Source of the DNA: Actinomycetota bacterium
GTDB lineage: Bacteria > Actinomycetota > Actinomycetes > Actinomycetales > Microbacteriaceae
Direction: 5' to 3'
Assembly: GCA_005778835.1 (NCBI GenBank)
Contig: SXMG01000165.1
Coordinates: forward strand, 1 to 52,918
DNA: 52,918 nucleotides
Numbering within the stretch: position 1 is the first letter of the stretch; the number at the start of each line of letters is the position of its first letter. Under the pieces are notes generated by a model. That model made no database searches. It was not told the origin of the DNA and saw only the letters and a program-made list of their open reading frames with translations. Below, one piece after another: positions 7,352 to 15,927 of the stretch. Both the position numbers and the translations under genes were made by a program.

Positions 7352-8518
7352 ATGCAGAAGATCTCGAAGACCCTCGCCAGCTGGGCGAGCATCCTCGACG
7401 AGAAGACGCTCGAGCAGGCGCGCACGACCGCGACCATGCCGTTCATCTACCCGCACCTGGCCCTCATGCCCGATGCCCACTTGGGCCTTGGCGCGACGGT
7501 CGGCTCGGTCATTCCGACGCTGCGGGCAGTCATGCCGGCGGCCGTCGGGGTCGACATCGGGTGCGGAATGATCGCGGTGCTGACCGACAAGACCGTCGGC
7601 CAGCTGCCGGATGATCGCACGCCGTTGCGGCTCGCCATCGAGCGTGCCATCCCTCTGAGCGCGGGTGCGGCGAACAACCGCATCGTCGCGACCGCGCAGC
7701 CGCGCGTCGCTGAGCTCGAGGCGATGGCCGAGAAGGCTGGCTTCGACCCGTCGCAGCGGCTCGGCCGGTGGCGCGAGCAGTTGGGCACGCTCGGCAGTGG
7801 CAACCACTTCATCGAGGTGTCGGCCGACGAGCTCGACCGGGTGTGGCTGTTCTTGCACTCGGGCAGCCGGGGCGTGGGCAACAAGATCGCCCAGACCTAC
7901 ATCGACGTTGCGAAGAAGCTCGCCGCGCAGTGGTTCATCTCGCTGCCGGATGCCGACCTCGCGTACTTGGTGGAGGGAACGCCTGAGTTCAGCCGGTACA
8001 TCGCCGAGTTGCGGTGGGCGCAGCACTACGCGCTGCTCAACCGCGAGGAGATGATGGATCGGGTCGTGCGGCAGTTCACCGAGTGGGTGGGCGGAGAGGT
8101 CGCTCAGCTCGAGCGGATCAACTGCCACCACAACTTCACGCAGAAAGAGACCCACTTCGGCAAGGAGGTGTGGGTCTCGCGGAAGGGAGCCATCTCGGCG
8201 AAGGCCGGAGAGCTGGGTCTGATTCCGGGGTCGATGGGCACCGCGTCGTACGTGGTCGAGGGCAAGGGCAACGCGATGGCGCTCGAGTCGTCGCCGCACG
8301 GCGCGGGGAGGCTCTACTCGCGCACCGCGGCCCGCAAGACCTTCACGCAGGATCAGCTGCGGGAGGCGATGGTGGGCATCGAGTTCCGCGACACCGACGC
8401 CTTCATCGACGAGATTCCGCACGCGTACAAGCCGATCGACGAGGTCATGGCCGATGCGGCCGACCTGGTCACGATCAGGCACACGTTGCGGCAGCTCGTC
8501 AACGTGAAGGGAGACTGA
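7352..8518 (+). CDS. rtcB: RtcB family RNA ligase
   Basis: This 388-residue protein matches RtcB, the Mn2+/GTP-dependent ligase joining 2',3'-cyclic phosphate (3'-phosphate) RNA ends to 5'-OH ends. The metal and active-site motifs are intact: GVDIGCGM (D68, C71), GSGNHFIEV (H152), FLHSGSRG (H169), NCHHN (H259/H260), GSMGTASYVVEGKGN, and SPHGAGR, whose H317 is the expected histidine that becomes guanylylated. AAAGGA at 7344-7349 supports the ATG at 7352. No RtcA, RtcR, archease or Ro60/TROVE gene is nearby; instead a structured leader precedes it. The physiological target is probably broken tRNA or rRNA. A strong terminator follows. Confidence 0.95.
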   Translation: MQKISKTLASWASILDEKTLEQARTTATMPFIYPHLALMPDAHLGLGATVGSVIPTLRAVMPAAVGVDIGCGMIAVLTDKTVGQLPDDRTPLRLAIERAIPLSAGAANNRIVATAQPRVAELEAMAEKAGFDPSQRLGRWREQLGTLGSGNHFIEVSADELDRVWLFLHSGSRGVGNKIAQTYIDVAKKLAAQWFISLPDADLAYLVEGTPEFSRYIAELRWAQHYALLNREEMMDRVVRQFTEWVGGEVAQLERINCHHNFTQKETHFGKEVWVSRKGAISAKAGELGLIPGSMGTASYVVEGKGNAMALESSPHGAGRLYSRTAARKTFTQDQLREAMVGIEFRDTDAFIDEIPHAYKPIDEVMADAADLVTIRHTLRQLVNVKGD

Positions 8519-8522
8519 GCGG

Positions 8523-8565
8523 AGGGTTCGGGGTGCTCACGGCGAGCATCCCGAACCCTTTGTCG
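8523..8565 (+). terminator. Strong intrinsic terminator of rtcB
   Basis: A 16-bp stem (arms 8523-8538 and 8544-8559, one G-T wobble) with loop ACGGC is followed by TTTGTCGTT. It is placed directly after the rtcB stop codon. Confidence 0.85.
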
Positions 8566-8573
8566 TTCTGCGG

Positions 8574-9701
8574 CTACCGCGATCGGCGGGGTGTCGGGGC
8601 AGGTAGCGACGCCGCGTGGTCGTCCCACGTCTTGACGATCGCCCAGGCCGTGGCGGCGATCGGCACCGAGAGCACGGCGCCGACGATGCCGCCGAGAATC
8701 GTTCCGGCGCTCAAGGCGAGCAGGATGACGAGCGGGTGCAGCTTGAGCGACTGCGCCATGACGACCGGCTGCAGGAAGTTGCCCTCGAGCTGGTTGACGA
8801 GGATGACCGCGATGAGCACGATGAGCGCGATGACCGGTCCGTTGGCGACGAGTGCGACGAGGGTGGCGAGAATACCCGCGAGCGTCGCACCCACGAGCGG
8901 GATGAAGGCCGTGATGAAGACGATGACGGCAAGCGGCAAAGCCAAAGGCACCTGCAGAATGACCAGCACGATGCCGATGCCGAGCGCGTCGACGAGCGCG
9001 ACGATCGACGTGCCGCGAATGTAGCCGCCGAGCGTGGTCACGGCCGTTCGGCCGACGCGCTCGCCGCGAGCCTTGCGCACTCCGTCGAAGCGCCGCAGGA
9101 AGAACGCCCAGATGCGGTCGCCGTCTTTGAGGAAGAAGAACAGAATCACGAGGAAGAGGATGAACCCGGTGACGAACTCGCCCACCGCGACGACGCCGGT
9201 GAGCGCCCCCGAGCCGAACTGGGCGCTCGTGAGAAAGTCGACGGCCTGGTCGCGCAGCTCGTCGAAGTCCACGTCGTCGAGCGGCAGAGGCAGGGTCTGC
9301 ACCCACGCGAGCAGCTTGTCGAAGCCCGTCTGCGCCTGCTGCCACAGCTCGGCCCACTGGCTGCGCACCGCGAACACGATCGCCGTGATGATGCCGCCGA
9401 AGATGAGCAGCGAGCCGAGCAGCGTGATCCACGCCGCGGCCATGGCAGGCAGGCCGCGGTTGCGCATCCACGAGATCACGGGGCTGAAGGCCGAGGCGAT
9501 GATGATCGCGAGCAGCAGCGGAATGACGGCGATGCGCAACTGGATGAGCGCGTAGACGACGATGCTCGCGAGGGCGAGCACGAGCAAGATCTGCAGGCTG
9601 CGCGTGCCAGCGACGCCGAGGCGGTCGGTCCACATGCTGCGCATGGTGGGAGTCGCGGGGCCGGCAGGCGGCACGGGCTCGGTGCGGCGGCGGAAGAACA
9701 T
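8574..9701 (-). CDS. AI-2E family transporter (PerM-like membrane protein)
   Basis: This 375-residue polytopic protein has hydrophobic segments at about residues 20-75 (two to three helices), a soluble loop rich in W, Q and L, and five further helices from about 155 to 345. Family features are FLKDGDRIWAFFLRRF after the central helix, GYIRGTSIVALVDALGIGIVL, FIPLVGATLAGI and the NQLEGNFLQPVVMAQSLKLHP motif. The family exports autoinducer-2 in some members or acts as a Na+/H+ antiporter; the substrate here is unknown. The ATG at 9701 is preceded by AGAAGGA. It stands alone and converges on rtcB. Confidence 0.92.
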   Translation of the reverse strand: MFFRRRTEPVPPAGPATPTMRSMWTDRLGVAGTRSLQILLVLALASIVVYALIQLRIAVIPLLLAIIIASAFSPVISWMRNRGLPAMAAAWITLLGSLLIFGGIITAIVFAVRSQWAELWQQAQTGFDKLLAWVQTLPLPLDDVDFDELRDQAVDFLTSAQFGSGALTGVVAVGEFVTGFILFLVILFFFLKDGDRIWAFFLRRFDGVRKARGERVGRTAVTTLGGYIRGTSIVALVDALGIGIVLVILQVPLALPLAVIVFITAFIPLVGATLAGILATLVALVANGPVIALIVLIAVILVNQLEGNFLQPVVMAQSLKLHPLVILLALSAGTILGGIVGAVLSVPIAATAWAIVKTWDDHAASLPAPTPRRSR

Positions 9702-9869
9702 GCGGCTGGTTCCTTCTGGTGGGGTGGTCTGATGCGCCGAACACAACGGCGAACACCTCGTGGATGCCCGCCCAGCCTACGCGCAGGCCCTCGCCGCGCC
9801 CCCTGCCTTGACGGTGCTCGGCGCGCACGCTACCGCGACGCGCCGAGTCGCGCCCGGTACTGTCGGCGC

Positions 9870-10439
9870 ATGACTGCTGCTCAGCGCGTGCTCATCGTCG
9901 TCGACCCGCAGAAGGCGTTCGCCGACCCGGCCTGGGGCCCGCGCGACAATCCCGACGCCGAGGCCAACATCGTGCGGCTACTCGAGGCGTGGCGGGCCGC
10001 CGACCTGCCGGTCGTGCTCGTGCGGCATGACTCGATTCAACCGGGATCTCCCCTGGCGCCGGGCGAGCCGGGCAACGCGTTTCACGACGGCGTCGAGGGC
10101 CCCCACGACCTGCTCGTCACCAAGCACGTCAACTCGGCCTTCTACGGCGAACCCGACCTGCACGCGTGGCTGCAGAACGCGGGTGCGACGGCCGTGACGA
10201 TCTGCGGCATCACGACCGACCACTGCTGCTCGACCACCGCGCGCATGGCCGGCAACTTGGGCTACGACGTCGACTTCGTGCTCGACGCGACCCATTGCCA
10301 CGACCGCGCGCTGCCCGACGGCACGGTGATCCCGGCCGAGCAGGTCGCGCGCGCCGCGGCCGCCAGCCTGCACGGCGAGTTCGCGACCGTCGTCACGACC
10401 GAGCAGGCGATCGCCGGGCTGACCGGGGCGCGCGCATGA
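9870..10439 (+). CDS. Isochorismatase-like cysteine hydrolase
   Basis: This 189-residue cytoplasmic enzyme belongs to the isochorismatase-like/nicotinamidase superfamily. The triad is visible: Asp in LIVVDPQKAF (about residue 11), Lys in LVTKHVNSAF, and Cys in ICGITTDHCCSTTARMA. The substrate cannot be read from sequence; nicotinamide, ureidoacrylate-type amides and isochorismate are possible. The ATG at 9870 follows TACTGT by 6 nt with no Shine-Dalgarno sequence, suggesting a leaderless mRNA. The stop overlaps the next gene (ATGA). Confidence 0.9.
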   Translation: MTAAQRVLIVVDPQKAFADPAWGPRDNPDAEANIVRLLEAWRAADLPVVLVRHDSIQPGSPLAPGEPGNAFHDGVEGPHDLLVTKHVNSAFYGEPDLHAWLQNAGATAVTICGITTDHCCSTTARMAGNLGYDVDFVLDATHCHDRALPDGTVIPAEQVARAAAASLHGEFATVVTTEQAIAGLTGARA

Positions 10440-10945
10440 TCGGGTCGAGCGCGGAGCGGCAGCGCGCGAGCATCCTTCCCCGTTCCCTGCGCCCCGACCT
10501 GCGCCGCATCCTGCCCGCCGACCCGCAGAACTACCACGGGCCGCGGCTGGCCGTCTGGCTGCTCGGCGCCTACCTCGCGATCATCGTCGCGCGGTCGCTC
10601 GTGCACGTGTTCGCGCCCGACGGGGGAGCCGGGTCGATCGCGACGATCGACCTCGACGTGGAGGGCGGAGCGAACATCGTGGCAATGTTCGGCCAGTGGG
10701 GTGCGATGCAGCTGCTGCTCGCCGCCGTGCTCATTGCGCTCGTGGCGCGCTATCGGGGCCTCGTGCCGTTCGCAGCGCTCGCGCTCGGGGTGGAGCCCCT
10801 GCTGCGGATGCTCTCCGGAGCCCTCAAGCCGATCGAGACCCTCGGCACGGCGCCCGGTGCTGCCCTCAACGAGTTCATGGGCTTCAGCATGCTGCTCGTG
10901 CTCTGGCTGGCGCTCTGCCCGTCGAGAGCTCGCTCTGCCGCGTGA
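10436..10945 (+). CDS. Four-helix membrane protein of unknown function
   Basis: This is a 169-residue protein. A polar N-terminus of about 35 residues (LRPDLRRILPADPQNYHGPR) precedes four hydrophobic segments at about 39-58, 80-100, 103-118 and 142-160. No known motif is seen. It overlaps the isochorismatase-like gene by four bases, so the two share a transcript; it might house or transport a product of that enzyme, but this is inference from position only. Confidence 0.75.
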   Translation: MIGSSAERQRASILPRSLRPDLRRILPADPQNYHGPRLAVWLLGAYLAIIVARSLVHVFAPDGGAGSIATIDLDVEGGANIVAMFGQWGAMQLLLAAVLIALVARYRGLVPFAALALGVEPLLRMLSGALKPIETLGTAPGAALNEFMGFSMLLVLWLALCPSRARSAA

Positions 10946-10963
10946 AGGTGTAAGCCGCTCGCG

Positions 10964-10992
10964 TTGTGCCGCTGGTCGCGCGCACCTAGCCT
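10964..10992 (+). promoter_or_regulatory. Leaderless promoter of the ECF sigma gene
   Basis: TTGTGC (10964-10969), a 17-bp spacer and TAGCCT (10987-10992) are followed after 7 nt by the ATG at 11000. Transcription would start at or next to the start codon. Confidence 0.6.
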
Positions 10993-10999
10993 GGTGGCG

Positions 11000-11590
11000 A
11001 TGTCAGGCCGGGGGAGCACGAGCGACGAGACGTTCGCGACCGTCCTCGCCGCTGCGCAAGCAGGTGCGAGCTGGGCGTGCACGCAACTCTGGAACGACCA
11101 TGCCCCCGCCGTCGCCGCCTTCGCCCAGGCGCGAGGCTCGCGCGAGCCGGATGACCTCACGAGCGAAGTCTTTCTCGCGGTGTTCGATCGGCTGGCGACC
11201 TTCCGCGGCGATGCTGAGGCGTTTCGGTCGTTCGTATTCTCGATCGCATACCGGCGGCTCGTCGATGAACTGCGCAAGCGCGGCCGACGCGGTGAGACCG
11301 TTGAGCTGGTGGCTGAGGACGACCCTCGGCGAGCATCCAGTGCTGAAGACGAGGCGACCATGCGACTTGGCGAGCAGCGTGCTTTCACCCTCATCACATC
11401 GCTGCCGGCCGACCAGCGCGACGTGCTGATGCTGCGCATCGTCGCCGACCTGACCGTCGAGCAGGTGGCCGTCGTGCTCGACAAGCGGCCGGGTGCGGTG
11501 AAAGCCCTGCAGCGGCGTGCGCTCGAACGCCTGCGAAAGAAACTTGACGCACCCCGTACCCCTGCCGGGCCCGCTGACGATAGCGAGTAA
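11000..11590 (+). CDS. ECF-type RNA polymerase sigma factor
   Basis: This is a 196-residue sigma-70 family factor with only regions 2 and 4. Region 2 includes PDDLTSEVFLAVFDRLATFRGD and the DNA-reading helix RSFVFSIAYRRLVDELRKR. Region 4 is LPADQRDVLMLRIVADLTVEQVAVVLDKRPGAVK followed by LQRRALERLRKKL. There is no C-terminal extension. The ATG at 11000 follows a -10-like TAGCCT by 7 nt. The next gene, 4 bp downstream, encodes an acidic single-pass membrane protein that is a plausible anti-sigma partner. Confidence 0.93.
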   Translation: MSGRGSTSDETFATVLAAAQAGASWACTQLWNDHAPAVAAFAQARGSREPDDLTSEVFLAVFDRLATFRGDAEAFRSFVFSIAYRRLVDELRKRGRRGETVELVAEDDPRRASSAEDEATMRLGEQRAFTLITSLPADQRDVLMLRIVADLTVEQVAVVLDKRPGAVKALQRRALERLRKKLDAPRTPAGPADDSE

Positions 11591-11594
11591 TGAG

Positions 11595-12413
11595 ATGAGA
11601 AAACACACGATCACCGACGCCGAGGCGCAACGGCTGCTTAACGGGGATGTTCCTGACGGACGCCCCGAGCTCGCCGAGCTTGCTGCCTCGATCGCCGACG
11701 TGCGTCATCACGTGATGCGGGCCGAGCCGACACCGTCGGCAGCGCTCGCCGCTCATCTCGAACAGCCGACGCTGGGGGTCAGCGTGGGCGGAGAACCGAC
11801 AGTACCTAAGGGGATCAAGAAGATGGTTGCATCGATTGCAGGGCTCGGAATCGCGGCGAAGGTTGCCGCAGCATCGGGCGTGCTCGCCCTCGGACTCGCG
11901 GGAGTGGGCGCCGCGGGCGCTCTGCCCGGGCCCGCCCAAGACGCGTTCGATGATGTGGTCTCGACGATCATCGTGACCGAAGAAGACAGCCTCGACGACG
12001 GTCCCGTCGACGAGTGCACGGTCGACGATGGCACGACCGAAGGCACTGAAGACGGTGCGCTCGAGAGCACCGTGGAAGACGGCACCGAGGAAGGCGATGA
12101 GGTCGTTGACGACACGTGCGCCGAGGCCGAGCTGCCGGTCGGCTCGAAGGAGTTCAGCGCCTGGGTGAAGCAGGGCGCGCAAGACCCCGACAAGGTCGGT
12201 GCAGAGTTCGGCGCCGAAGTCTCAGAGCAGGCTCGCGAACTGCGCGAGGAGAAGGCCGAAGAGCGCGCCGAGAACGGCACCGGCAATGGCGGGGCCAGCA
12301 ACGGCTTCGGTAACGGCGGTCGCAGTGGCGATGATTCTGACGACACCGACGACACCGACGATTCGCCCCGTGAGGGTGGCAAGCCTGAGGGTGTGGGCGG
12401 CGGACGCCCCTAG
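11595..12413 (+). CDS. Acidic single-pass membrane protein, candidate non-zinc anti-sigma factor
   Basis: This is a 272-residue protein. Residues 1-75 are a cytoplasmic domain (ITDAEAQRLLNGDVPDGRPELAEL), then one hydrophobic segment (about 80-105, VASIAGLGIAAKVAAASGVL). The outer part is extremely acidic and repeat-like (Glu/Asp/Thr/Gly), with two lone cysteines (DECTVD and DDTCAE) that could form a disulfide, and ends in Gly/Asp-rich low complexity. No zinc HxxxCxxC motif is present. A topology with a short inner domain and a position 4 bp after an ECF gene is typical of membrane anti-sigma factors, but homology was not checked. The DDTDDTDD tail could bind cations. Confidence 0.75.
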   Translation: MRKHTITDAEAQRLLNGDVPDGRPELAELAASIADVRHHVMRAEPTPSAALAAHLEQPTLGVSVGGEPTVPKGIKKMVASIAGLGIAAKVAAASGVLALGLAGVGAAGALPGPAQDAFDDVVSTIIVTEEDSLDDGPVDECTVDDGTTEGTEDGALESTVEDGTEEGDEVVDDTCAEAELPVGSKEFSAWVKQGAQDPDKVGAEFGAEVSEQARELREEKAEERAENGTGNGGASNGFGNGGRSGDDSDDTDDTDDSPREGGKPEGVGGGRP

Positions 12414-12454
12414 CACTGCAAGGCGAGAACGCTGCTGACTCGCGTTCGCGATAG

Positions 12455-12494
12455 CGGCCCCACACTTCGGGTGTGTGGGGCCGTTGTCGTTGTT
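12455..12494 (+). terminator. Intrinsic terminator after the sigma/anti-sigma pair
   Basis: CGGCCCCACAC (12455-12465) pairs with GTGTGGGGCCG (12473-12483), an 11-bp stem with a 7-nt loop, followed by TTGTCGTTGTT. It lies between convergent genes and points in the plus direction. Confidence 0.85.
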
Positions 12495-12499
12495 GCGCG

Positions 12500-13465
12500 C
12501 TATTCGCGCAGCCGCACGAGCCGCGTCTGCGTCGACTCGTCAAGCTCGACGACGTTCGCGCGCGACTTGAGAAAGCTCGTGAACGAGCTGTAGCCGAGGG
12601 CCTTCTCGTTGAAGGCGGGGTCGAGGCGCTTCATCTGCTGCTTGAGCGCCGAAGCGTGGGCCCAATCCGCATCATCCGCTTCGTGCACGAGGCGCAGAGC
12701 TCGCACGAGCAAGGCGCTCGCGGCACGCTTGGTTGTCGCCGTCTCGCCCGAGGAGTCCGAAGCGCCCTCGGTCGAAGCGCTCGTGGCGGCCGCCTTCGAG
12801 GCGCGGCGCGACGTCTTGGCAGGTGCCGCGGTCGGCTCGTCGGCAGCGGTGTCGGGCGCAACATCGAGCTCGGCGGCGATGTGGGCGGCAGGGCGGATGC
12901 CCGGCAGCGAGTCGTAGTCGGCGAACTCGTTGCACGCCGCCTTGAGGCTCTTGCTCGTGCCGCCCGCGACCCCGATGCCCACGATGTAGCGGCCGAGGCG
13001 CTTGGCGCGCTGGGCGAGCGCGATGTAGTCGCTGTCGCCGGCCGCGATGACGACGTGCGTGATGTCGGGCAGGCGGAAGAGGTCTTCAACCACGTCGACT
13101 GACAGTCTGATGTCGGCGCCGTTCTTCATCTGCTGCGTGGCAGGGAAGAGCTGGGTGAGGTCGACCGCGCGCTCCATGAGCTGCCCCTGGTAGCTGGCGT
13201 TGACCCCGATCGACCAGTCGGCGTAGGCACGCGAGAGCACGATGGTGCCGAAGCTCGACGCGAAGTCGAGAATCGCGCTGATGTCGACCTCGGCGTGCTT
13301 GAGGCGCGCGGCGATCTCGTCGGTGGCGCCGGCGAGCCCCGCGGGCAACCGGTAGACGTTGTCTTTGCGCCACGCGCTGCGGCCGTGAATCTGGTCGTAG
13401 CGCGAGATGACGATGTTGTCGAAGTCGATGTAGACCGCGACGCGGCCTTCGCCTGGTTCTGCCAT
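12500..13465 (-). CDS. NYN-domain (LabA/DUF88-type) predicted RNase with OST-HTH/LOTUS domain
   Basis: This is a 321-residue protein. The N-terminal NYN domain (about 8-175) keeps the PIN-like acidic residues: YIDFDN, NGADIRLSVDVVED and AAGDSDY. These predict a metal-dependent endoribonuclease. A disordered Ala/Thr/Lys-rich linker (about 190-240) leads to a C-terminal OST-HTH/LOTUS domain (LLVRALRLVHEADDADW through YSSFTSFLKSR), which in related proteins binds RNA or folds over G-rich RNA. The ATG at 13465 has a strong AAGGAGG upstream. It is probably an RNA-turnover factor; the target is unknown. Confidence 0.92.
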   Translation of the reverse strand: MAEPGEGRVAVYIDFDNIVISRYDQIHGRSAWRKDNVYRLPAGLAGATDEIAARLKHAEVDISAILDFASSFGTIVLSRAYADWSIGVNASYQGQLMERAVDLTQLFPATQQMKNGADIRLSVDVVEDLFRLPDITHVVIAAGDSDYIALAQRAKRLGRYIVGIGVAGGTSKSLKAACNEFADYDSLPGIRPAAHIAAELDVAPDTAADEPTAAPAKTSRRASKAAATSASTEGASDSSGETATTKRAASALLVRALRLVHEADDADWAHASALKQQMKRLDPAFNEKALGYSSFTSFLKSRANVVELDESTQTRLVRLRE

Positions 13466-13555
13466 GGGGTCGCCTCCTTCAGGATCGGGACCCGGTGACC
13501 CCATCTTGTCAGTGTCGCGGGTGAGCGCTGATCTGGCACGCAGACGGGGGGTGCC

Positions 13556-13597
13556 GTTCGCTTAACGAACCGTCCAGCGACGATCGGAGTGATCGGA
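13556..13597 (+). promoter_or_regulatory. Dyad and direct repeat upstream of the synthase operon
   Basis: GTTCG-cttaa-CGAAC (13556-13570) is a 5-bp inverted repeat in a locally AT-containing stretch. It is followed by a direct repeat GATCGGA (13582-13588 and 13591-13597). Both lie within 75 bp of the synthase start and could be operator sites. No clear -10/-35 pair could be fixed. Confidence 0.35.
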
Positions 13598-13629
13598 CAC
13601 GACGGGAGCAATACCGTGTATTCACGCGC

Positions 13630-15927
13630 ATGAAAACCATGGGGGGATTCATGTTGGATGCATGGCTGTGGCCGCTCAGCGGCTGGTACGCAGGAGCGGT
13701 TGTGGTCGCTCTCGTCGTCGCTGTGCTCGCCGCGCGCACTTCGGCGATCGCAGGCAGACGAGTCGCCCTCGTGCTCATCGCCGTGACCACCACGATCTAC
13801 GTGACCTGGCGCCTGCTCGAGACCATCCCCACCGACTCGATCTGGTCGTCGATCGCCGGAGTCACCCTCATCACGGCGGAGCTGATCGGCGCCGTGCAGC
13901 TCATCGCCACGTTTGCGATCAGCTGGCGCACCTCTTCGCGCTCTGTCTCGTCAACGCCGCTGTCGACCGACCCGAGCAGGCTGCCGAGCGTCGACATCTT
14001 CATCACCACCTATGACGAGTCGATCGCGGTGCTCGAACCGACGGTGGCGGGCGCCGTGGGCATCCGGTACCCCGGCGAGCTCACGGTCTACCTGTGCGAC
14101 GACGGCAGCCGCGAGTCGGTGCGCGCGCTCGCCGCCCGCTACGGCGTCATCCATCTCACTCGTGACGAGCATGCGCACGCGAAGGCGGGCAACCTCAACA
14201 ACGCGCTCGCCCACAGCACGGGCGAGCTGATCGTCACGCTCGATGCCGACATGATTCCCCGCTCGTCTTTCCTCGAAGTCACCGTGCCGCACTTCGACGA
14301 CCCACGACTCGCCTATGTGCAGGCACCCCAGGCGTTCCACAACGACGACCCGTTTCAGCACAACCTCTTCTCGGGCGCATCGCTGCCGAATGAGCAGGAC
14401 TACTTCATGCGCAGCATGCAGGAGGGCAAGGCGGCCTACAACGCCGTCATGTACGTCGGCAGCAACACGGTCTTCCGCCGCACAGCGCTGGAGCACATCG
14501 GAGGCTTCGCCACGGGCGTCATCACCGAAGACATGGCGACGGGAATGCTGCTGCAGGCCGCGGGGTTCCGCAGCGAATTCGTGCCCGAGGTGATCGCTGC
14601 GGGATTGGCCCCCGAGAGCTTCGCAACCCTGCTCACGCAACGCACGCGCTGGAGCCGCGGCAACATCCAGACCGTGCGCCGCTGGAACCCCCTGACTCTG
14701 CCGGGGCTCTCGTTCATGCAGCGGTGGCTCTATCTCGATGGCATCATCTACTGGCACTTCGGAGTGCTCAAGATGGTCTTCGTCGTTGCACCCCTGCTGT
14801 ACCTGCTGCTCGGTGTCACGGTGGTCGACGCAGATCTTGCCTCGGTGGCCGTGGTGTGGCTGCCGTACTTCGCCACATCGCTCGTCGCGATGCGCCTGGT
14901 CTCGGGCGGGAGACGAAGCTCGCTGTGGACCCACGTCTACGAAACGGCCATGGCACCCACGGTCGCTCTGGCCGTGGTGGCCGAGTGGGTGGGCCTCAGC
15001 ACGACGGCCTTCGCCGTGACGCCCAAGGGCGTCTCGAGCGACAGCCTGAACTTTCGGGTCGGCCTCGCCCTGCCGAACATCGTGCTTCTCGTGCTCTCGA
15101 TTGCCGCCCTTCTCAACGCGTGGATGTGGTCGGCCGATCACTATGTCGTCGACTCGCTCATCATCACGACCTTCTGGACCCTCTACAACATCGCGGGCCT
15201 GACCATGGCCGTGCTCGTGTGCCTCGAGAGGCCGCGGCATCGACGCACCGAGCGCACCGACGTCGACCTCCCGGCACGAGCGTTCTTCTGGCCCGGAGCC
15301 CCACGGCTGTCGCGCGTGCTCGACCTCAGCACCGGCGGTGCCCGGGTATTCGTGCCGTGGACGGCCGACGGTGATCGTTCGTTCGCGGTCAGCGCACCGC
15401 ATCCGACACCGCAGCTCGTCTTGGCTGACGTGGGTGCCGTTCCTGGCCTCATCCGCTGGGTCACGGAGGTGCCGCAGGGGCTGCAGGTGGGTTTCGAGTT
15501 CGTTGACGTGAGCGCGGCCCACGCCATCGGCATCGTGCGCCACATCACCGAATCGCCCGACTGGGTGCGCGGGGACCGTGAAGAAGGAGCTCGACTGCTC
15601 GGCGCCGCACGCCGAACGATCGAGGGTGCCGCACGTCGAGTCGAGCCGAGCCTGCGGTCTGAGGCCCGCCTCGTCACTCGCGGGCTCGCCACGTTGCACC
15701 ATCGCGGCACGTCGAGCGTCGTGCACCTCGAAGATCTGAGCTTCGGTGGCTGCCGTATCCGGCTGCAGGGCGACCTGGCCGTCGGCGACCCCGTCACGAT
15801 CGACCTCAGCGACTCGACGGCCGCACCGCGTGCAGCGAGTGTGCGCTGGGTCGAGCGACGCGGTCGGCGGCTCATCGCTGGCCTCAGATTCGAACTCGCC
15901 CGAGCAGAAGAGAAGGTAGCGCGATGA
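13630..15927 (+). CDS. BcsA-like processive glycosyltransferase with two PilZ domains
   Basis: This 765-residue membrane synthase has two helices before a family 2 glycosyltransferase domain with TTYDE (D129), DAD (205-207), TED (299-301) and QRTRW (337-341), then about six helices. FAVTPK (461-466) matches the FxVTxK gating-loop motif of cellulose synthase BcsA. Two PilZ domains follow, each with an intact c-di-GMP motif pair: R538xxxR542 with DLSTGG (565-570), and R676xxxR680 with DLSFGG (702-707). It should polymerise and export a beta-glucan-like polymer when c-di-GMP binds; the sugar is unproven, and no BcsB or BcsZ is adjacent. Starts at 13630, 13639 and 13651 are possible; the last has GGGGGG upstream. 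The next gene overlaps by four bases. Confidence 0.93.
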   Translation: MKTMGGFMLDAWLWPLSGWYAGAVVVALVVAVLAARTSAIAGRRVALVLIAVTTTIYVTWRLLETIPTDSIWSSIAGVTLITAELIGAVQLIATFAISWRTSSRSVSSTPLSTDPSRLPSVDIFITTYDESIAVLEPTVAGAVGIRYPGELTVYLCDDGSRESVRALAARYGVIHLTRDEHAHAKAGNLNNALAHSTGELIVTLDADMIPRSSFLEVTVPHFDDPRLAYVQAPQAFHNDDPFQHNLFSGASLPNEQDYFMRSMQEGKAAYNAVMYVGSNTVFRRTALEHIGGFATGVITEDMATGMLLQAAGFRSEFVPEVIAAGLAPESFATLLTQRTRWSRGNIQTVRRWNPLTLPGLSFMQRWLYLDGIIYWHFGVLKMVFVVAPLLYLLLGVTVVDADLASVAVVWLPYFATSLVAMRLVSGGRRSSLWTHVYETAMAPTVALAVVAEWVGLSTTAFAVTPKGVSSDSLNFRVGLALPNIVLLVLSIAALLNAWMWSADHYVVDSLIITTFWTLYNIAGLTMAVLVCLERPRHRRTERTDVDLPARAFFWPGAPRLSRVLDLSTGGARVFVPWTADGDRSFAVSAPHPTPQLVLADVGAVPGLIRWVTEVPQGLQVGFEFVDVSAAHAIGIVRHITESPDWVRGDREEGARLLGAARRTIEGAARRVEPSLRSEARLVTRGLATLHHRGTSSVVHLEDLSFGGCRIRLQGDLAVGDPVTIDLSDSTAAPRAASVRWVERRGRRLIAGLRFELARAEEKVAR

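Noticed and set aside
8616-9869. Long plus-strand open frame upstream of the isochorismatase-like gene
   Set aside because: The first 400 codons are antisense to the AI-2E transporter and consist of Glu/Asp/Arg/His runs. Only the part from 9870 is a gene.
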